DNA of 64,000 bases from Pontibacter flavimaris (GTDB lineage Bacteria; Bacteroidota; Bacteroidia; Cytophagales; Hymenobacteraceae). The translations under genes and the position numbers were made by a program. Shown one piece after another: positions 27,110-35,928 of this stretch; position 1 is the stretch's first letter; each line of letters begins with the position of its first letter. The stretch is from assembly GCF_001907195.1 (NCBI RefSeq), contig NZ_LVWA01000003.1:434001-498000 (forward strand), in the 5' to 3' direction. The notes under the pieces were generated by a model, which did no database searches, was not told the DNA's origin, and saw nothing but the letters and a program-made list of their open reading frames with translations.

Positions 27110-28117
27110 ATGGGTATCCCCACAACACAATTCCCGATGATAGAACTCAGCCGCCGGCAGGATGGCTCCAACGATATATCCGCCTTTGCCCGCGATGTGG
27201 CCGAGGGCCTGCGCCAGCCACGAAAGACGCTTCCCTCCCGCTACTTCTACGATGGCACCGGCAGCAGGCTTTTCCAGCAGATTATGGAGCTGCCCGAGTA
27301 TTACCTGACGCGCAGCGAGCTGGAGGTGCTCACGCAGCACAAGTATGAGATGGCGCAGCTTTTCTCCCGGAGAGGCTTTTTTCACCTCATAGACCTGGGT
27401 GCCGGCGATGCCCTCAAGACCAGGATCCTGTTACAGGGACTCTCCGGCCAGCAGAAAGAATTCGATTACGTGCCGGTGGATATCTCTGGGGATGCCATGC
27501 GGCAGCTTTCGGACAACATGCGCCAGCAGTTGCCCCAGCTGCAGGTGGAGGCCGTGGTGGGCGAGTACTTCCAGGCGCTGGAGTGGCTGCAGGAGAACAA
27601 GCCGGGGCGCAAGGTGGTGCTGTTCCTGGGCTCCAACATCGGCAACTTCAAACCTGATGAAAGTATAAATTTCCTGCGCAGCATCCGCAGCTACCTCAGT
27701 CCCGGCGACCAGTTGCTGATGGGCGTGGACCTGCGCAAGGATCCGGCCACTATCCTGCGGGCCTACAACGATGCCAGCGGCGTGACTGCGGCCTTCAACC
27801 TGAACCTGCTGCACCGCATAAACCGGGAACTCGACGCTAACTTTAAGGTGGATCAGTTCAGCCACCACGCCATGTACAACCCGCAGGAAGGCGTGATGCG
27901 CAGCTTCCTGGTTAGCAAGGCCGAACAGGAAGTGTATATTCAAAAAGCCGGTCTTACGGTGCATTTTGATTCCTGGGAAGCCATCCATACCGAGAACTCC
28001 TGCAAGTACACCATCCCGCAGGTAGAGGAGATGGGACGGCAGTGCGGCTTTAGACCGGAAACTGTTTTCTACGACAACCGCCAGGGCTTTGCCGACGTGC
28101 TTTTCAGCATCGACTAA
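27110..28117 (+). CDS. egtD: L-histidine N-alpha-methyltransferase EgtD
   Basis: 335 residues, SAM-dependent. The order of blocks is typical of EgtD: SRYFYDGTGSRLF, YYLTRSELEVL, LIDLGAGDALKTRILL (SAM loop), YVPVDISGDAM and VVLFLGSNIGNF. The C-terminal part holds FEVDQFSHHA-like and SCKYTIPQVEEM blocks. It trimethylates histidine to hercynine, the substrate of EgtB. A second ATG at 27137 (MIELSRRQD) is possible. It is followed 57 bases later by a PLP enzyme. Confidence 0.94.
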   Translation: MGIPTTQFPMIELSRRQDGSNDISAFARDVAEGLRQPRKTLPSRYFYDGTGSRLFQQIMELPEYYLTRSELEVLTQHKYEMAQLFSRRGFFHLIDLGAGDALKTRILLQGLSGQQKEFDYVPVDISGDAMRQLSDNMRQQLPQLQVEAVVGEYFQALEWLQENKPGRKVVLFLGSNIGNFKPDESINFLRSIRSYLSPGDQLLMGVDLRKDPATILRAYNDASGVTAAFNLNLLHRINRELDANFKVDQFSHHAMYNPQEGVMRSFLVSKAEQEVYIQKAGLTVHFDSWEAIHTENSCKYTIPQVEEMGRQCGFRPETVFYDNRQGFADVLFSID

Positions 28118-28173
28118 AAAATCATACTTTTATACTTCTAACTCTCTCACCCCCAAATTTACTTACTCAAACC

Positions 28174-29298
28174 ATGGAGGTTATCTCGCTAGCTGCAGGC
28201 AGCAGTTACTTCAGGAGCCCGGAGGCAGCCACCGGGGCGGCCATCGCGGCGCTGCAGAACGGCAAAACGTTTTACGGCCCCACTGCGGGTACACTCTCCC
28301 TGCGCAAAGCCATCAGCCAGAAGTATAAAGCCGATGGCGTGGAGGTGCAGCCGGAACAGGTGCTCGTAACGCCCGGGGCGAAACAGGCCTTGTTCAACCT
28401 CTTCACGGTGCTGCTGAAGGAGGGCGATGAAGTAGTGGTGCCCACGCCGGCCTGGTTCGGCTTTCAAGAATTGCTTAAGTATAGCCCCGCCAAGGGAATA
28501 GCCCTGCCCACCCATCTCTCGGACGGGTATAAGCTGACGCCCGACATGCTGCGCGGCACGCTCACGCACCGCACCCGCATCCTGCTGCTTACCAACCCCG
28601 GCAACCCGACGGGCCGTATGTACACCAAGCACGAGCTCGAAGCGCTACTAGAGGTAGTAAATGATTTCCCGAACCTATACCTTATTTCCGATGAAATATA
28701 TGACCTTGTTACTTACGGCCGGCCTTTTACTACTATCCTTTCCTGCCAGGGGGCGAAAGCGGCCAGAACCATCGTCGTAAACGGTTTTTCCAAATCCTTT
28801 GCCATGTCGGGCTGGCGGCTCGGGTTTATACTTGGGCCAGAAGACCTGATACAACGCTGCATAGATTTCCAGCAGGCCACCCTCTCCGGGGCAAGCGTGT
28901 TCGTGCAGGATGCCGCCGAGGCTGCCCTGAAGGCGCGTGCGCAGGCATTGCCGCCCATGCAGGAGGTACTGGCCAGGAACCGGGAGATCATGCAGCAAGG
29001 CCTGGATGCCATACCGCACATCAGCTACTACCTCCCCGACGGAGCCTACTATTTCTTCCCGGACCTCAGCTACTACCTCCACTACACCAGCATCACCGGT
29101 GACGTAATTAAAACCACGCCCGATCTCTGCCGCTACCTACGCGGCTGCTACAACCTCGAACTTGCCTCGGGCGACAGCTTCGGGGCTCCCGGCCATGTGC
29201 GCATGTCCTTTGCCATCGAACCGGGCCGGCTACGGGAAGCCATGCAGCGCCTCCGGCAAGGCCTGGCCCTTTTGATCACGGATGAGAGGGACCGGTAA
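28174..29298 (+). CDS. Fold-type I PLP enzyme (aminotransferase I/II family); candidate ergothioneine C-S lyase
   Basis: 374 residues. Conserved blocks are GKTFYGPTAGTLSLR, PTPAWFGF, LLTNPGNPTGRMY, ISDEIYDLV (the Asp-x-x-Tyr that holds PLP), GFSKSFAMSGWRLGF (the Schiff-base lysine) and HVRMSFA. The family includes aspartate-type aminotransferases and cysteine-S-conjugate beta-lyases. It lies 57 bases after egtD on the same strand, and no EgtE is present. It may therefore cleave the C-S bond of the hercynylcysteine sulfoxide. That role is inferred from position only; an ordinary transaminase is the main alternative. Confidence 0.8.
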   Translation: MEVISLAAGSSYFRSPEAATGAAIAALQNGKTFYGPTAGTLSLRKAISQKYKADGVEVQPEQVLVTPGAKQALFNLFTVLLKEGDEVVVPTPAWFGFQELLKYSPAKGIALPTHLSDGYKLTPDMLRGTLTHRTRILLLTNPGNPTGRMYTKHELEALLEVVNDFPNLYLISDEIYDLVTYGRPFTTILSCQGAKAARTIVVNGFSKSFAMSGWRLGFILGPEDLIQRCIDFQQATLSGASVFVQDAAEAALKARAQALPPMQEVLARNREIMQQGLDAIPHISYYLPDGAYYFFPDLSYYLHYTSITGDVIKTTPDLCRYLRGCYNLELASGDSFGAPGHVRMSFAIEPGRLREAMQRLRQGLALLITDERDR

Positions 29299-29303
29299 CA
29301 AAG

Positions 29304-29347
29304 TATACTTCTGATGCCTGACAAGGCCTGTCGGAATCAGAAGTATA
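29304..29347 (+). terminator. Hairpin built from an inverted pair of TATACTT motifs
   Basis: TATACTTCTGAT (29304-29315) and its exact complement (29336-29347) close a stem that can be extended inwards by CTGACA/TGTCGG. It lies three to five bases after the aminotransferase stop. There is no clear T tract, so factor-independent termination is unproven. Confidence 0.5.
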
Positions 29348-29503
29348 AGGTGTCTGCGAGCGTTAGCAAGTATGAATCGTTGACGCGGTTAAAGCGATTT
29401 GCAGGATCCAACAGGCTTCATGGTCTTTGAAATCCAACGCCAGTAAGGCAAAAGTCGGTTATTTCCACTAATTTCGCGGCCTTATCAGCCTGATCACCGC
29501 CGT

Positions 29504-30847
29504 ATGGACATCCCCGAATACAAGCAACACTTCTCCAAGAACTTTACCCTCGCCTATCCGGTGGTGCTGAGCCAGTTAGGCCATATCATGGTGAGCGTGA
29601 TTGATAGCTTGATGGTAGGACAGATAGGCACCCTGCCGCTTGCCGCCGCCTCTTTGGGCAATAGCATTTTCACTATCACCATGGTGTTTGGCCTGGGCGT
29701 TTCTTATAGCCTTACGCCCTTGATCGCTGCTGCGGACGGGCGCCGTAACTATACCCGTATCTCCCTCCTGCTGCTCAACGGGCTTGTTTGTAACGTATTA
29801 CTGGGCATCCTGCTCTTCGTAGCAGGTTATTTCCTGTCGCCCTACATCTCGGTTTTGCAGCAGCCTTCGGAAGTGGTGGAACTGGCCATTCCCTATCTGA
29901 ATGTGCTGTTCCTGTCGATGGTGCCGCTCATGGTGTTTCAGGCTTTCCGGCAGTTTGCCGAAGGGCTTTCCTTCACGAAGCAGGCCATGTATATCACCAT
30001 ACTTGCCAATGCCCTGAACGTGGTGCTCAACTATATCATGATTTACGGTAAACTCGGGCTCGAGCCCATGGGGCTGCTCGGGGCCGCGTGGGCTACCCTT
30101 ATCTCGCGGGTAGTGATGGCCCTGGCAATGGCGGCATGGGTGCTATATGCTAAACGCTTCGATATTTTCCGGCGGTTTCTACGCCTGCGCCACCTCTCCT
30201 TCGTGCACATTTACCGGATGTTTAAGCTGGGCCTTCCGATCTCGGGACAGATGGTCTTTGAGATGGGCGCCTTCAGCTTCTCGGCCGTGATGATCGGGTG
30301 GCTCGGCGCCGTAGAGTTGGCGGCACATCAGATCGCCATCAACATTGCTTCCGTTACCTACATGATGGCAAGCGGCATTGCGGCAGCGGCCACCATCCGG
30401 GTCAGCAACCAGAAAGGCCTTGGCAACTACAAAGCCATGCGCGTGGCCGGTTACAGTAACCTGATGATGGGCGTGGTCTTTATGATCGGCAGCGGGCTGC
30501 TGATGGTACTGTTCAACGAGTTCATCCCCATGCTTTACATTGATGACCCGGAGGTGATCCAACTGGCCTCTGGCCTGCTGGTCATCGCGGCGCTGTTCCA
30601 GATCTCGGACGGTGTGCAGGTGGTGGGCCTGGGCGCCCTGCGGGGGCTGGAGGATGTCCGGGTTCCCGGGCTTATCTCCTTACTTGCCTATTGGGTAGTG
30701 GGGCTCCCGGTAGGATACCTGCTTTGCTTCAAGGCCGGCTTCGGGGTAAATGGCATCTGGCTGGGGCTGCTGACAGGACTTTCTATTGCCGCTATCTTGC
30801 TCACAATCAGGTTTCAAAACCTGAGCGCACGTTTCTTACTCAGGTAA
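29504..30847 (+). CDS. MATE family efflux transporter
   Basis: 447 residues and 12 predicted helices in two halves. The N-terminal AYPVVLSQLGHIMVSVIDSLMVGQIG and the matching second-half GLPISGQMVFEMGAFSF are the internal repeats of MATE (NorM-like) proteins. It exports cationic drugs or metabolites with Na+ or H+. The substrate is not predictable. It stands alone, with about 200 bases upstream. Confidence 0.92.
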   Translation: MDIPEYKQHFSKNFTLAYPVVLSQLGHIMVSVIDSLMVGQIGTLPLAAASLGNSIFTITMVFGLGVSYSLTPLIAAADGRRNYTRISLLLLNGLVCNVLLGILLFVAGYFLSPYISVLQQPSEVVELAIPYLNVLFLSMVPLMVFQAFRQFAEGLSFTKQAMYITILANALNVVLNYIMIYGKLGLEPMGLLGAAWATLISRVVMALAMAAWVLYAKRFDIFRRFLRLRHLSFVHIYRMFKLGLPISGQMVFEMGAFSFSAVMIGWLGAVELAAHQIAINIASVTYMMASGIAAAATIRVSNQKGLGNYKAMRVAGYSNLMMGVVFMIGSGLLMVLFNEFIPMLYIDDPEVIQLASGLLVIAALFQISDGVQVVGLGALRGLEDVRVPGLISLLAYWVVGLPVGYLLCFKAGFGVNGIWLGLLTGLSIAAILLTIRFQNLSARFLLR

Positions 30848-30927
30848 AGTACAAATCAAGGGCACTTTTTACAGCCGGTTGCCGTTACCCCTCCAGAAAC
30901 AGTATCAACTTTTAGCCAAAGTCCTAC

Positions 30928-31515
30928 ATGTTTACCTTTACCCTGTTCCTGTCGTTCTGGGCAAGGATACTGCTGCCATTGTTTTCTCCGGGTGTGTCTG
31001 CCGCAGTACCTCCTGCTGCAAGTATAGCTGCAACACTTCCTGTAGAAAATACTAAAAATGAGTATGTTGTGTGGTCCGCAGACCGCCGCTTAAATTGGGA
31101 GGACTTTAAGGGCCAACCCGATGACGCTACCCCCCACCATGCCCTGACGGCAGCCAACCTGGCCGTGAATGCGAGCTGTAAAAACAACCAGTATACGTAC
31201 ACGGTAAAATGTGTTTTCCTGCCGCATGAATCCTGGTCCAAGAGGAAAAGCTCTGAGAAACTGCTGGCGCACGAGCAACTCCACTTCGATCTGACGGAGG
31301 TGCACGCCCGCCAGCTGCGCCACGACCTGCAACAGATCAGCTGCGCTAACCTGAAGACAAAACTAAGCCTGGTGGTGAACGATGCCTTTAAAAGGTGGAA
31401 AGCGGAGCAGGATCTGTTTGATGAGGTCTCCCGCCACGGATTAGACAAAGAGGAGCAACAAGTATGGGCTGCCAGAATTGAGACCCGCCTTAAAAAGCTG
31501 GAGGCTTACCAGTAA
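30928..31515 (+). CDS. DUF922-type exported putative zinc protease
   Basis: 195 residues with an N-terminal signal (about residues 1-27, hydrophobic, ending near SAAVPP). WSADRRLNWEDFKG is the DUF922 opening motif. The core LLAHEQLHFDLTEVHAR is the metal-binding HExxH-like helix of the family with a further histidine. Location is periplasmic by prediction; substrate unknown. The stop codon lies inside a terminator hairpin. Confidence 0.8.
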   Translation: MFTFTLFLSFWARILLPLFSPGVSAAVPPAASIAATLPVENTKNEYVVWSADRRLNWEDFKGQPDDATPHHALTAANLAVNASCKNNQYTYTVKCVFLPHESWSKRKSSEKLLAHEQLHFDLTEVHARQLRHDLQQISCANLKTKLSLVVNDAFKRWKAEQDLFDEVSRHGLDKEEQQVWAARIETRLKKLEAYQ

Positions 31516-31532
31516 CGTAACCGGTAAGCCTC
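31501..31532. terminator. Hairpin between convergent genes
   Basis: GAGGCTTACC and GGTAAGCCTC form a perfect 10-bp stem with a 12-base loop that contains the stop codon of the DUF922 gene. No T tract follows on the plus strand. Confidence 0.5.
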
Positions 31533-31567
31533 CAAAGTATAAATGAATAGAATTAGCTTTTACATTA

Positions 31568-33100
31568 TTAGCTGACAGGGCCTAGGTTCGAACTGGCAGG
31601 GCCTGTTATCACGTTGCCAAACGGATCGAAGCGGGAACCGTGGCATGGGCAGTCCCAGGAGCTCTCCACACTGTTCCAGCTGACCAAACATCCCAGGTGC
31701 GGGCATACCGCCGAGCATTGGTGCCGCACGCCATCCTGGTCGCAGTAAACGGCTATCTTTTGCGCCCCCTTGCGCATGATGCGGCCCGTACCGGGCAGCA
31801 CGTCCAGCTGATTCTCCACCTCGCCTGGAGTTACATAATCTTTAAACTGAGCCGCCACGTTCAGGTTTTCCTTCAAAAACTCCCCAACTGATTTCATAGG
31901 TGATCTGGCAGGATCGTAAAGTTTGGCCCAGGGATTGGGTCGCTCCATGATCAGATCAGTGATGAGCATACCGGCAATGGTACCATGCGTCATACCGTGG
32001 CCTGAATCGCCGGTGGCAATGTACACGTTCTCCTCGTCGCCGGGATTGCGGCCAATAAATGCCAGGCCATCCACCGGCTCATACACCTGCCCCGACCAAA
32101 CATACTTTACTTGCTCCGCCATCGGGAACTTATGGCGGGTCCAGTCTTCGAGTCTTCTGAAGCAAGTTGCCGGGTCGTGGTTCTGACCGGTTTTATGGTC
32201 CTCTCCTCCTACTATCAGGATGTCAAAGTCTGCATCACCTACCGTATCTTTTTGCAGACGGATGTAGTGGTAGGGGTCTTTTAAGTCCCAGTACAGGGCA
32301 TCCGGAACGGAGTCTTTCGGCACCTGCACCCCAATGGCGTAGGTGCGGTAAGGTGCCTGCTTCGTGTGCATGGTCACCCTGTCGTTTATTGGCGTGTTGG
32401 TAGCCACCACCAGGTGGTTAGCCGAAACGGAATGATCGCTTGCTGTAACCACCATCGCCACCGGACCTGACCTGAACTCCTTTACATGGGAGTTGGTGAA
32501 GATCATCCCGCCCTTGTCAATAATGGCGTTGGCAAGGCCGTTGAGGTACTTCATGACGTGGAAGCGCCCCTGGTTGGGGTAGTGCAGGCAAGGGAAGGTG
32601 GTTAAGGTATCCACCGGGCAGTGCTTGCGCAGCACCACATCCTGCCAGCCGATCTGCTGCAATGCCTCCAGTTCCTGCATCAGTTGCTGCTCTTCCTCCT
32701 GAGAGGTGGCGAACAGGTAGCCGTCAACCCGGGTAAAGTCACAGTCTATCTTTTCATCCTTGGCTATTTCCTCTATCTTATCAATGGCCTGGCCGTGGCT
32801 CTGCGCCGCAAGCCGGGCACCATCCTTGCCGAAAAGCTTGATGAGGTTATAGAACTGCTCATCGAGGGCGTTGGAGAGGTGCGCCGTGGTGCGGCTCGTC
32901 TCCCCACCCCCGATATCCTTCGACTCCAGCACCACTACCTTTTTCCCTTCCTTTGCCAACAGGTAAGCCGTGGTGAGTCCCGCAATGCCCGCACCCACCA
33001 CGCACACATCGCACGTTATGTTCTCTGCCAGCGTTGTTGTGGCGGGCAGTTGCACCTGGTTCATCCAAACGGACATAGTGGCTCCGGATTCTTTTTTCAT
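31568..33100 (-). CDS. FAD-dependent oxidoreductase with C-terminal Rieske [2Fe-2S] domain
   Basis: 510 residues. The N-terminal DAO-type FAD domain has CVVGAGIAGLTTAYLLA and VVLESKDIGGGETSRTTAH. The C-terminal Rieske domain has CPHLGC and CPCHGS, the complete two-Cys two-His ligand set. Such GlpD/DAO-Rieske fusions are common in soil bacteria; the substrate is unknown, and an amine or amino acid is possible. An internal ATG (MSVWMNQ) at 33076 is an alternative start. Cytosolic, no signal peptide. The gene stands alone. Confidence 0.88.
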   Translation of the reverse strand: MKKESGATMSVWMNQVQLPATTTLAENITCDVCVVGAGIAGLTTAYLLAKEGKKVVVLESKDIGGGETSRTTAHLSNALDEQFYNLIKLFGKDGARLAAQSHGQAIDKIEEIAKDEKIDCDFTRVDGYLFATSQEEEQQLMQELEALQQIGWQDVVLRKHCPVDTLTTFPCLHYPNQGRFHVMKYLNGLANAIIDKGGMIFTNSHVKEFRSGPVAMVVTASDHSVSANHLVVATNTPINDRVTMHTKQAPYRTYAIGVQVPKDSVPDALYWDLKDPYHYIRLQKDTVGDADFDILIVGGEDHKTGQNHDPATCFRRLEDWTRHKFPMAEQVKYVWSGQVYEPVDGLAFIGRNPGDEENVYIATGDSGHGMTHGTIAGMLITDLIMERPNPWAKLYDPARSPMKSVGEFLKENLNVAAQFKDYVTPGEVENQLDVLPGTGRIMRKGAQKIAVYCDQDGVRHQCSAVCPHLGCLVSWNSVESSWDCPCHGSRFDPFGNVITGPASSNLGPVS

Positions 33101-33345
33101 AGTTCTTGTTTTGTACGAATGGTAGTTTTATCAGGCTCTGGCAAAGAGCTAAAGCCGGATGCATAGGAGTACGGAGCAAGGCCGCTTATGTTGCTAAAAT
33201 GCCCTTGCAGGTCCGTAACGCCTACAATTGGCAACAGCAAGTATACGTTAGGGTAAGTATGGCTGGGTAGGTTCGTTACTTATCCTTATCTTGAGCAGCA
33301 TCAACTAAAAAAATAGAAGAGCACATGCACATACCCGCACAAACG

Positions 33346-33681
33346 ATGGAGCAGATCAGCTGGCAGGAATTTGAGAGAACGGATATACGCGTGGGCACGA
33401 TCGTGGCGGCGGAGGAGTTTCCGGAGGCGCGCAAGCCTGCCTATAAAGTACAGGTAGACCTGGGGCCTTTGGGTATTAAGAAATCAAGCGCGCAGATAAC
33501 AAAGCACTACAAGCCGGAGAAACTTTTGGGGATGCAGGTGCTGTGCGTTACCAACCTGGGCAAAAAGCAGATCGGCAGCTATATGTCGGAGGTGCTGGTA
33601 ACGGGCTTTGCCGATGAGAATGGCGATATTGTGCTGGCGCAGCCGGCAGGCAAGGTGCCCAACGGCAGTAAGCTGATGTAG
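33346..33681 (+). CDS. csaA: CsaA-like tRNA-binding domain protein
   Basis: 111 residues from the ATG at 33346 (MEQISWQEFE), the common start of the family; an ATG at 33325 adds seven. A single OB-fold EMAP/tRNA-binding domain: DIRVGTIVAAEEFPEARKPAYK, then SSAQITKHY and NLGKKQIGSYMSEVLVTG. CsaA has been described as a secretion-related chaperone in Bacillus, and the domain binds tRNA in other proteins. The region around 33285 has TATCTTG as a possible -7 element. Confidence 0.88.
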   Translation: MEQISWQEFERTDIRVGTIVAAEEFPEARKPAYKVQVDLGPLGIKKSSAQITKHYKPEKLLGMQVLCVTNLGKKQIGSYMSEVLVTGFADENGDIVLAQPAGKVPNGSKLM

Positions 33682-33682
33682 C

Positions 33683-34084
33683 CTACTGCGCCTGTAGCTG
33701 CTCTCTATCCCTCGCCGGGATGTTGCGCCTCGGCTTACCCTCGACGGCCTCTGCCTTTGTCTCGCGCATGCTCAGGGTATCCACCACAATCTCGTAGAGC
33801 GCGTCCATCTCACGCAGGTTCTGGAGGTAGTAGTCATAGGTGTCCTTAAACTGCTCCTGCGTGATGTTGTACTTCTGAAATATCTTTTCCTGCTCCTGGT
33901 TGTACGTCATCAGGGCGGTATCCGGGTAAATCACCTTCGCCTCGATCAGGGCCTCTGCCGTGTGTATGTCTGCCAGGACGCGTACCATCTTCTCCTGCGG
34001 AATCATATCCTTAGGTTTCTGGTTCTCCTGGGGCTGGCAGCCGAGCAGGCTGAGGCAAAAAAGTATAGAGAAAAGTCTTTTCAC
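33683..34084 (-). CDS. DUF4296 lipoprotein
   Basis: 133 residues with a lipoprotein signal: FSILFCLSLLGCQPQ, lipobox LLGC at about residue 16. The DUF4296 body begins MIPQEKMVRVLADIHTAEA and includes a helix with YNITQEQFKDTYDYYLQN. Found widely in Bacteroidota, function unknown; likely anchored to a membrane facing the periplasm. It is convergent with csaA and divergent from the DUF58 gene. Confidence 0.85.
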   Translation of the reverse strand: MKRLFSILFCLSLLGCQPQENQKPKDMIPQEKMVRVLADIHTAEALIEAKVIYPDTALMTYNQEQEKIFQKYNITQEQFKDTYDYYLQNLREMDALYEIVVDTLSMRETKAEAVEGKPRRNIPARDREQLQAQ

Positions 34085-34142
34085 GGATGCATATTACGAG
34101 TTTATCGCTTAATTTTAAAATCAGACTGCAGCTTACCTTCTC

Positions 34143-35024
34143 ATGAGAGAGCTTGTAAAGAAGCTACGAAAGTATGAAATCCGCATCCGCAAAGCCATTA
34201 CCACGCAAATGCAGGGCGATTTCCAATCTGTGTTTAAAGGCACGGGGCTGGAGTTTGACGACGTGCGCGCCTACCAGTATGGCGACGACGTGCGCTCCAT
34301 CGACTGGAACGTCTCGGCTAAGGGGCACGGCACCTTCGTGAAAACGTACCGGGAGGAGAAGGAGCAGTCGGTGTTTCTGATGCTGGACGTGAGCGCCTCA
34401 CAGCGGATTGGCACGGGCCAGCAACAGAAGCTGGACGTGGGCAAGGAGATCTGCGGCGTGCTGGCCCTGTCGGCGGCGCGGCAGCAGAGCCAGATTGGCA
34501 TTATCTGCATTTCCGACCGGAAGGAAAAGTACCTGAAGCCAGCCAAAGGCATACAGCAGGCATATGCTATCATCAAATCGCTGGACGAGCTGGTGCCCAA
34601 GTCAACCCGGACCAACCTGGCCGCCGGTATAAAGCTGACGCTCGACCTTATCAAGCGCCGCAGCATTATCCTGCTCCTCTCCGACTTTATCGACATCAAC
34701 TATGAAAAAGAACTGAGCATGCTGGCGCGCCGCCACGACTTGATTGTGCTGCACCTGCGCGACGTGCGGGAGCAGCAGCTGCCGGCCATGGGCATCGTAC
34801 CCATACTTGATAAGGAGACCGGCCGCACGCTGTGGCTCAACACCTCAGGCAGGGAGTTTCAGGAGCGCTACCTGGCGCAATACCAGGAAAACCAGGAGCA
34901 ACTGATGCGCCTCTGCCAGAAGCACCAGGCCAATTACCTGGCCATCAACACCAACGAGGATTACGTGCCGCAGCTGGTGAACCTGTTCAGGCTCCGGAAT
35001 AAGTCTACAAAGAAAAGTGCGTAA
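34143..35024 (+). CDS. DUF58 domain protein, Bat operon member
   Basis: 293 residues. RAYQYGDDVRSIDWNVSAK is the DUF58 signature. A VWA-like region follows with MLDVSASQRIG (DxSxS metal site). LLSDFID and LHLRDVREQ complete the fold. Usually placed after a MoxR AAA+ ATPase gene and before BatA; here no moxR precedes it, only the divergent DUF4296 gene. The next gene overlaps by eight bases. Confidence 0.88.
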   Translation: MRELVKKLRKYEIRIRKAITTQMQGDFQSVFKGTGLEFDDVRAYQYGDDVRSIDWNVSAKGHGTFVKTYREEKEQSVFLMLDVSASQRIGTGQQQKLDVGKEICGVLALSAARQQSQIGIICISDRKEKYLKPAKGIQQAYAIIKSLDELVPKSTRTNLAAGIKLTLDLIKRRSIILLLSDFIDINYEKELSMLARRHDLIVLHLRDVREQQLPAMGIVPILDKETGRTLWLNTSGREFQERYLAQYQENQEQLMRLCQKHQANYLAINTNEDYVPQLVNLFRLRNKSTKKSA

Positions 35025-35928
35025 ACTGATCATCCTTTTGCTCCTGCCCCTGTGGCAGCTGGCTGCGCAGGCACAACAGCCACTCACTCCCGAAGGCCGC
35101 TTTAACCGCGACACCATTCGCTTGGGCGAGCTGGTGCAGTATATGTTGGTGCTCCGCCACCCCGACACGCTGGAGGTGATACTTCCGGCTGCCAACCACG
35201 ACTTCGCCCCTTTTGAGCTGGTGAGCAACACCTATTACCCCACCACCACCCGTGCCGGCATCAGCACCGACAGCGCTATTTATACGTTAAGGACCTTTGA
35301 GACGGACACGCTGCAGCAGCTGGCGCTGCCGATCTACGTGCTGCGCGGGCAGGACACCCTGGAGCTTTTCTCCCCTGCCAGCACAGTGTTCCTGCTGCAG
35401 CTGGTGCAAACGGTGCAGGAGCCGCTGCAGGTAAAGGCCGATACGGAGCTGGCCCCGGTGATGGAGCATTTCAACTGGCCGGTGATGCTGCTCTGGGTGA
35501 CGACAGTTATTGCCTTGGTGGCGCTGATCTGGCTCATCTTTGGGCAGTCCATCAAGAGAAGGTATAAACTCTACCGTCTCCGCAAAGACCACCTGTACTA
35601 TACTTCCCGCTTTAACTCGCACAAGGACCGTTTCCAGAAATCGGGGGTGCAGTCGAGCCTGGAGAAGGCGGTGGCGCTGTGGAAGAACTACCTTACCAAG
35701 CTGGAGCGGAGCGGCATCAACTCGTTTACCACCAAGGAGATTGTGGAGTTCTACGGGAACGATGAGGAGATAAACACGGCCCTGCGCATCTGCGACAAAG
35801 CCATTTACGGGCACCTGCAGACGGAGTCGGAAGGCGAAACGAACCTGGCGCTGGGCATGCTGCGCCGCTTCTCGAAGGAACGCTATAAACTACACCGCGA
35901 ACTGATCAGAAATGCTAGAAGTAAGTAA
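35017..35928 (+). CDS. DUF4381-like membrane protein of the Bat operon
   Basis: 303 residues with a GTG start at 35017 that overlaps the DUF58 stop. An N-terminal signal (LIILLLLPLWQLAAQAQ) precedes an extracytoplasmic beta-rich region of about 130 residues. A single helix follows at about 152-173 (VMLLWVTTVIALVALIWLIF), then a basic cytoplasmic domain. Topology and position match the protein between DUF58 and BatA in other Bacteroidota. Biochemical role unknown; probably part of a membrane VWA complex. Confidence 0.75.
   Translation: MRKLIILLLLPLWQLAAQAQQPLTPEGRFNRDTIRLGELVQYMLVLRHPDTLEVILPAANHDFAPFELVSNTYYPTTTRAGISTDSAIYTLRTFETDTLQQLALPIYVLRGQDTLELFSPASTVFLLQLVQTVQEPLQVKADTELAPVMEHFNWPVMLLWVTTVIALVALIWLIFGQSIKRRYKLYRLRKDHLYYTSRFNSHKDRFQKSGVQSSLEKAVALWKNYLTKLERSGINSFTTKEIVEFYGNDEEINTALRICDKAIYGHLQTESEGETNLALGMLRRFSKERYKLHRELIRNARSK

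Noticed and set aside
31585..31596. GGTTCGAA resembling a tRNA T-loop
   Set aside because: It lies inside the coding end of the Rieske protein and no cloverleaf can be formed.
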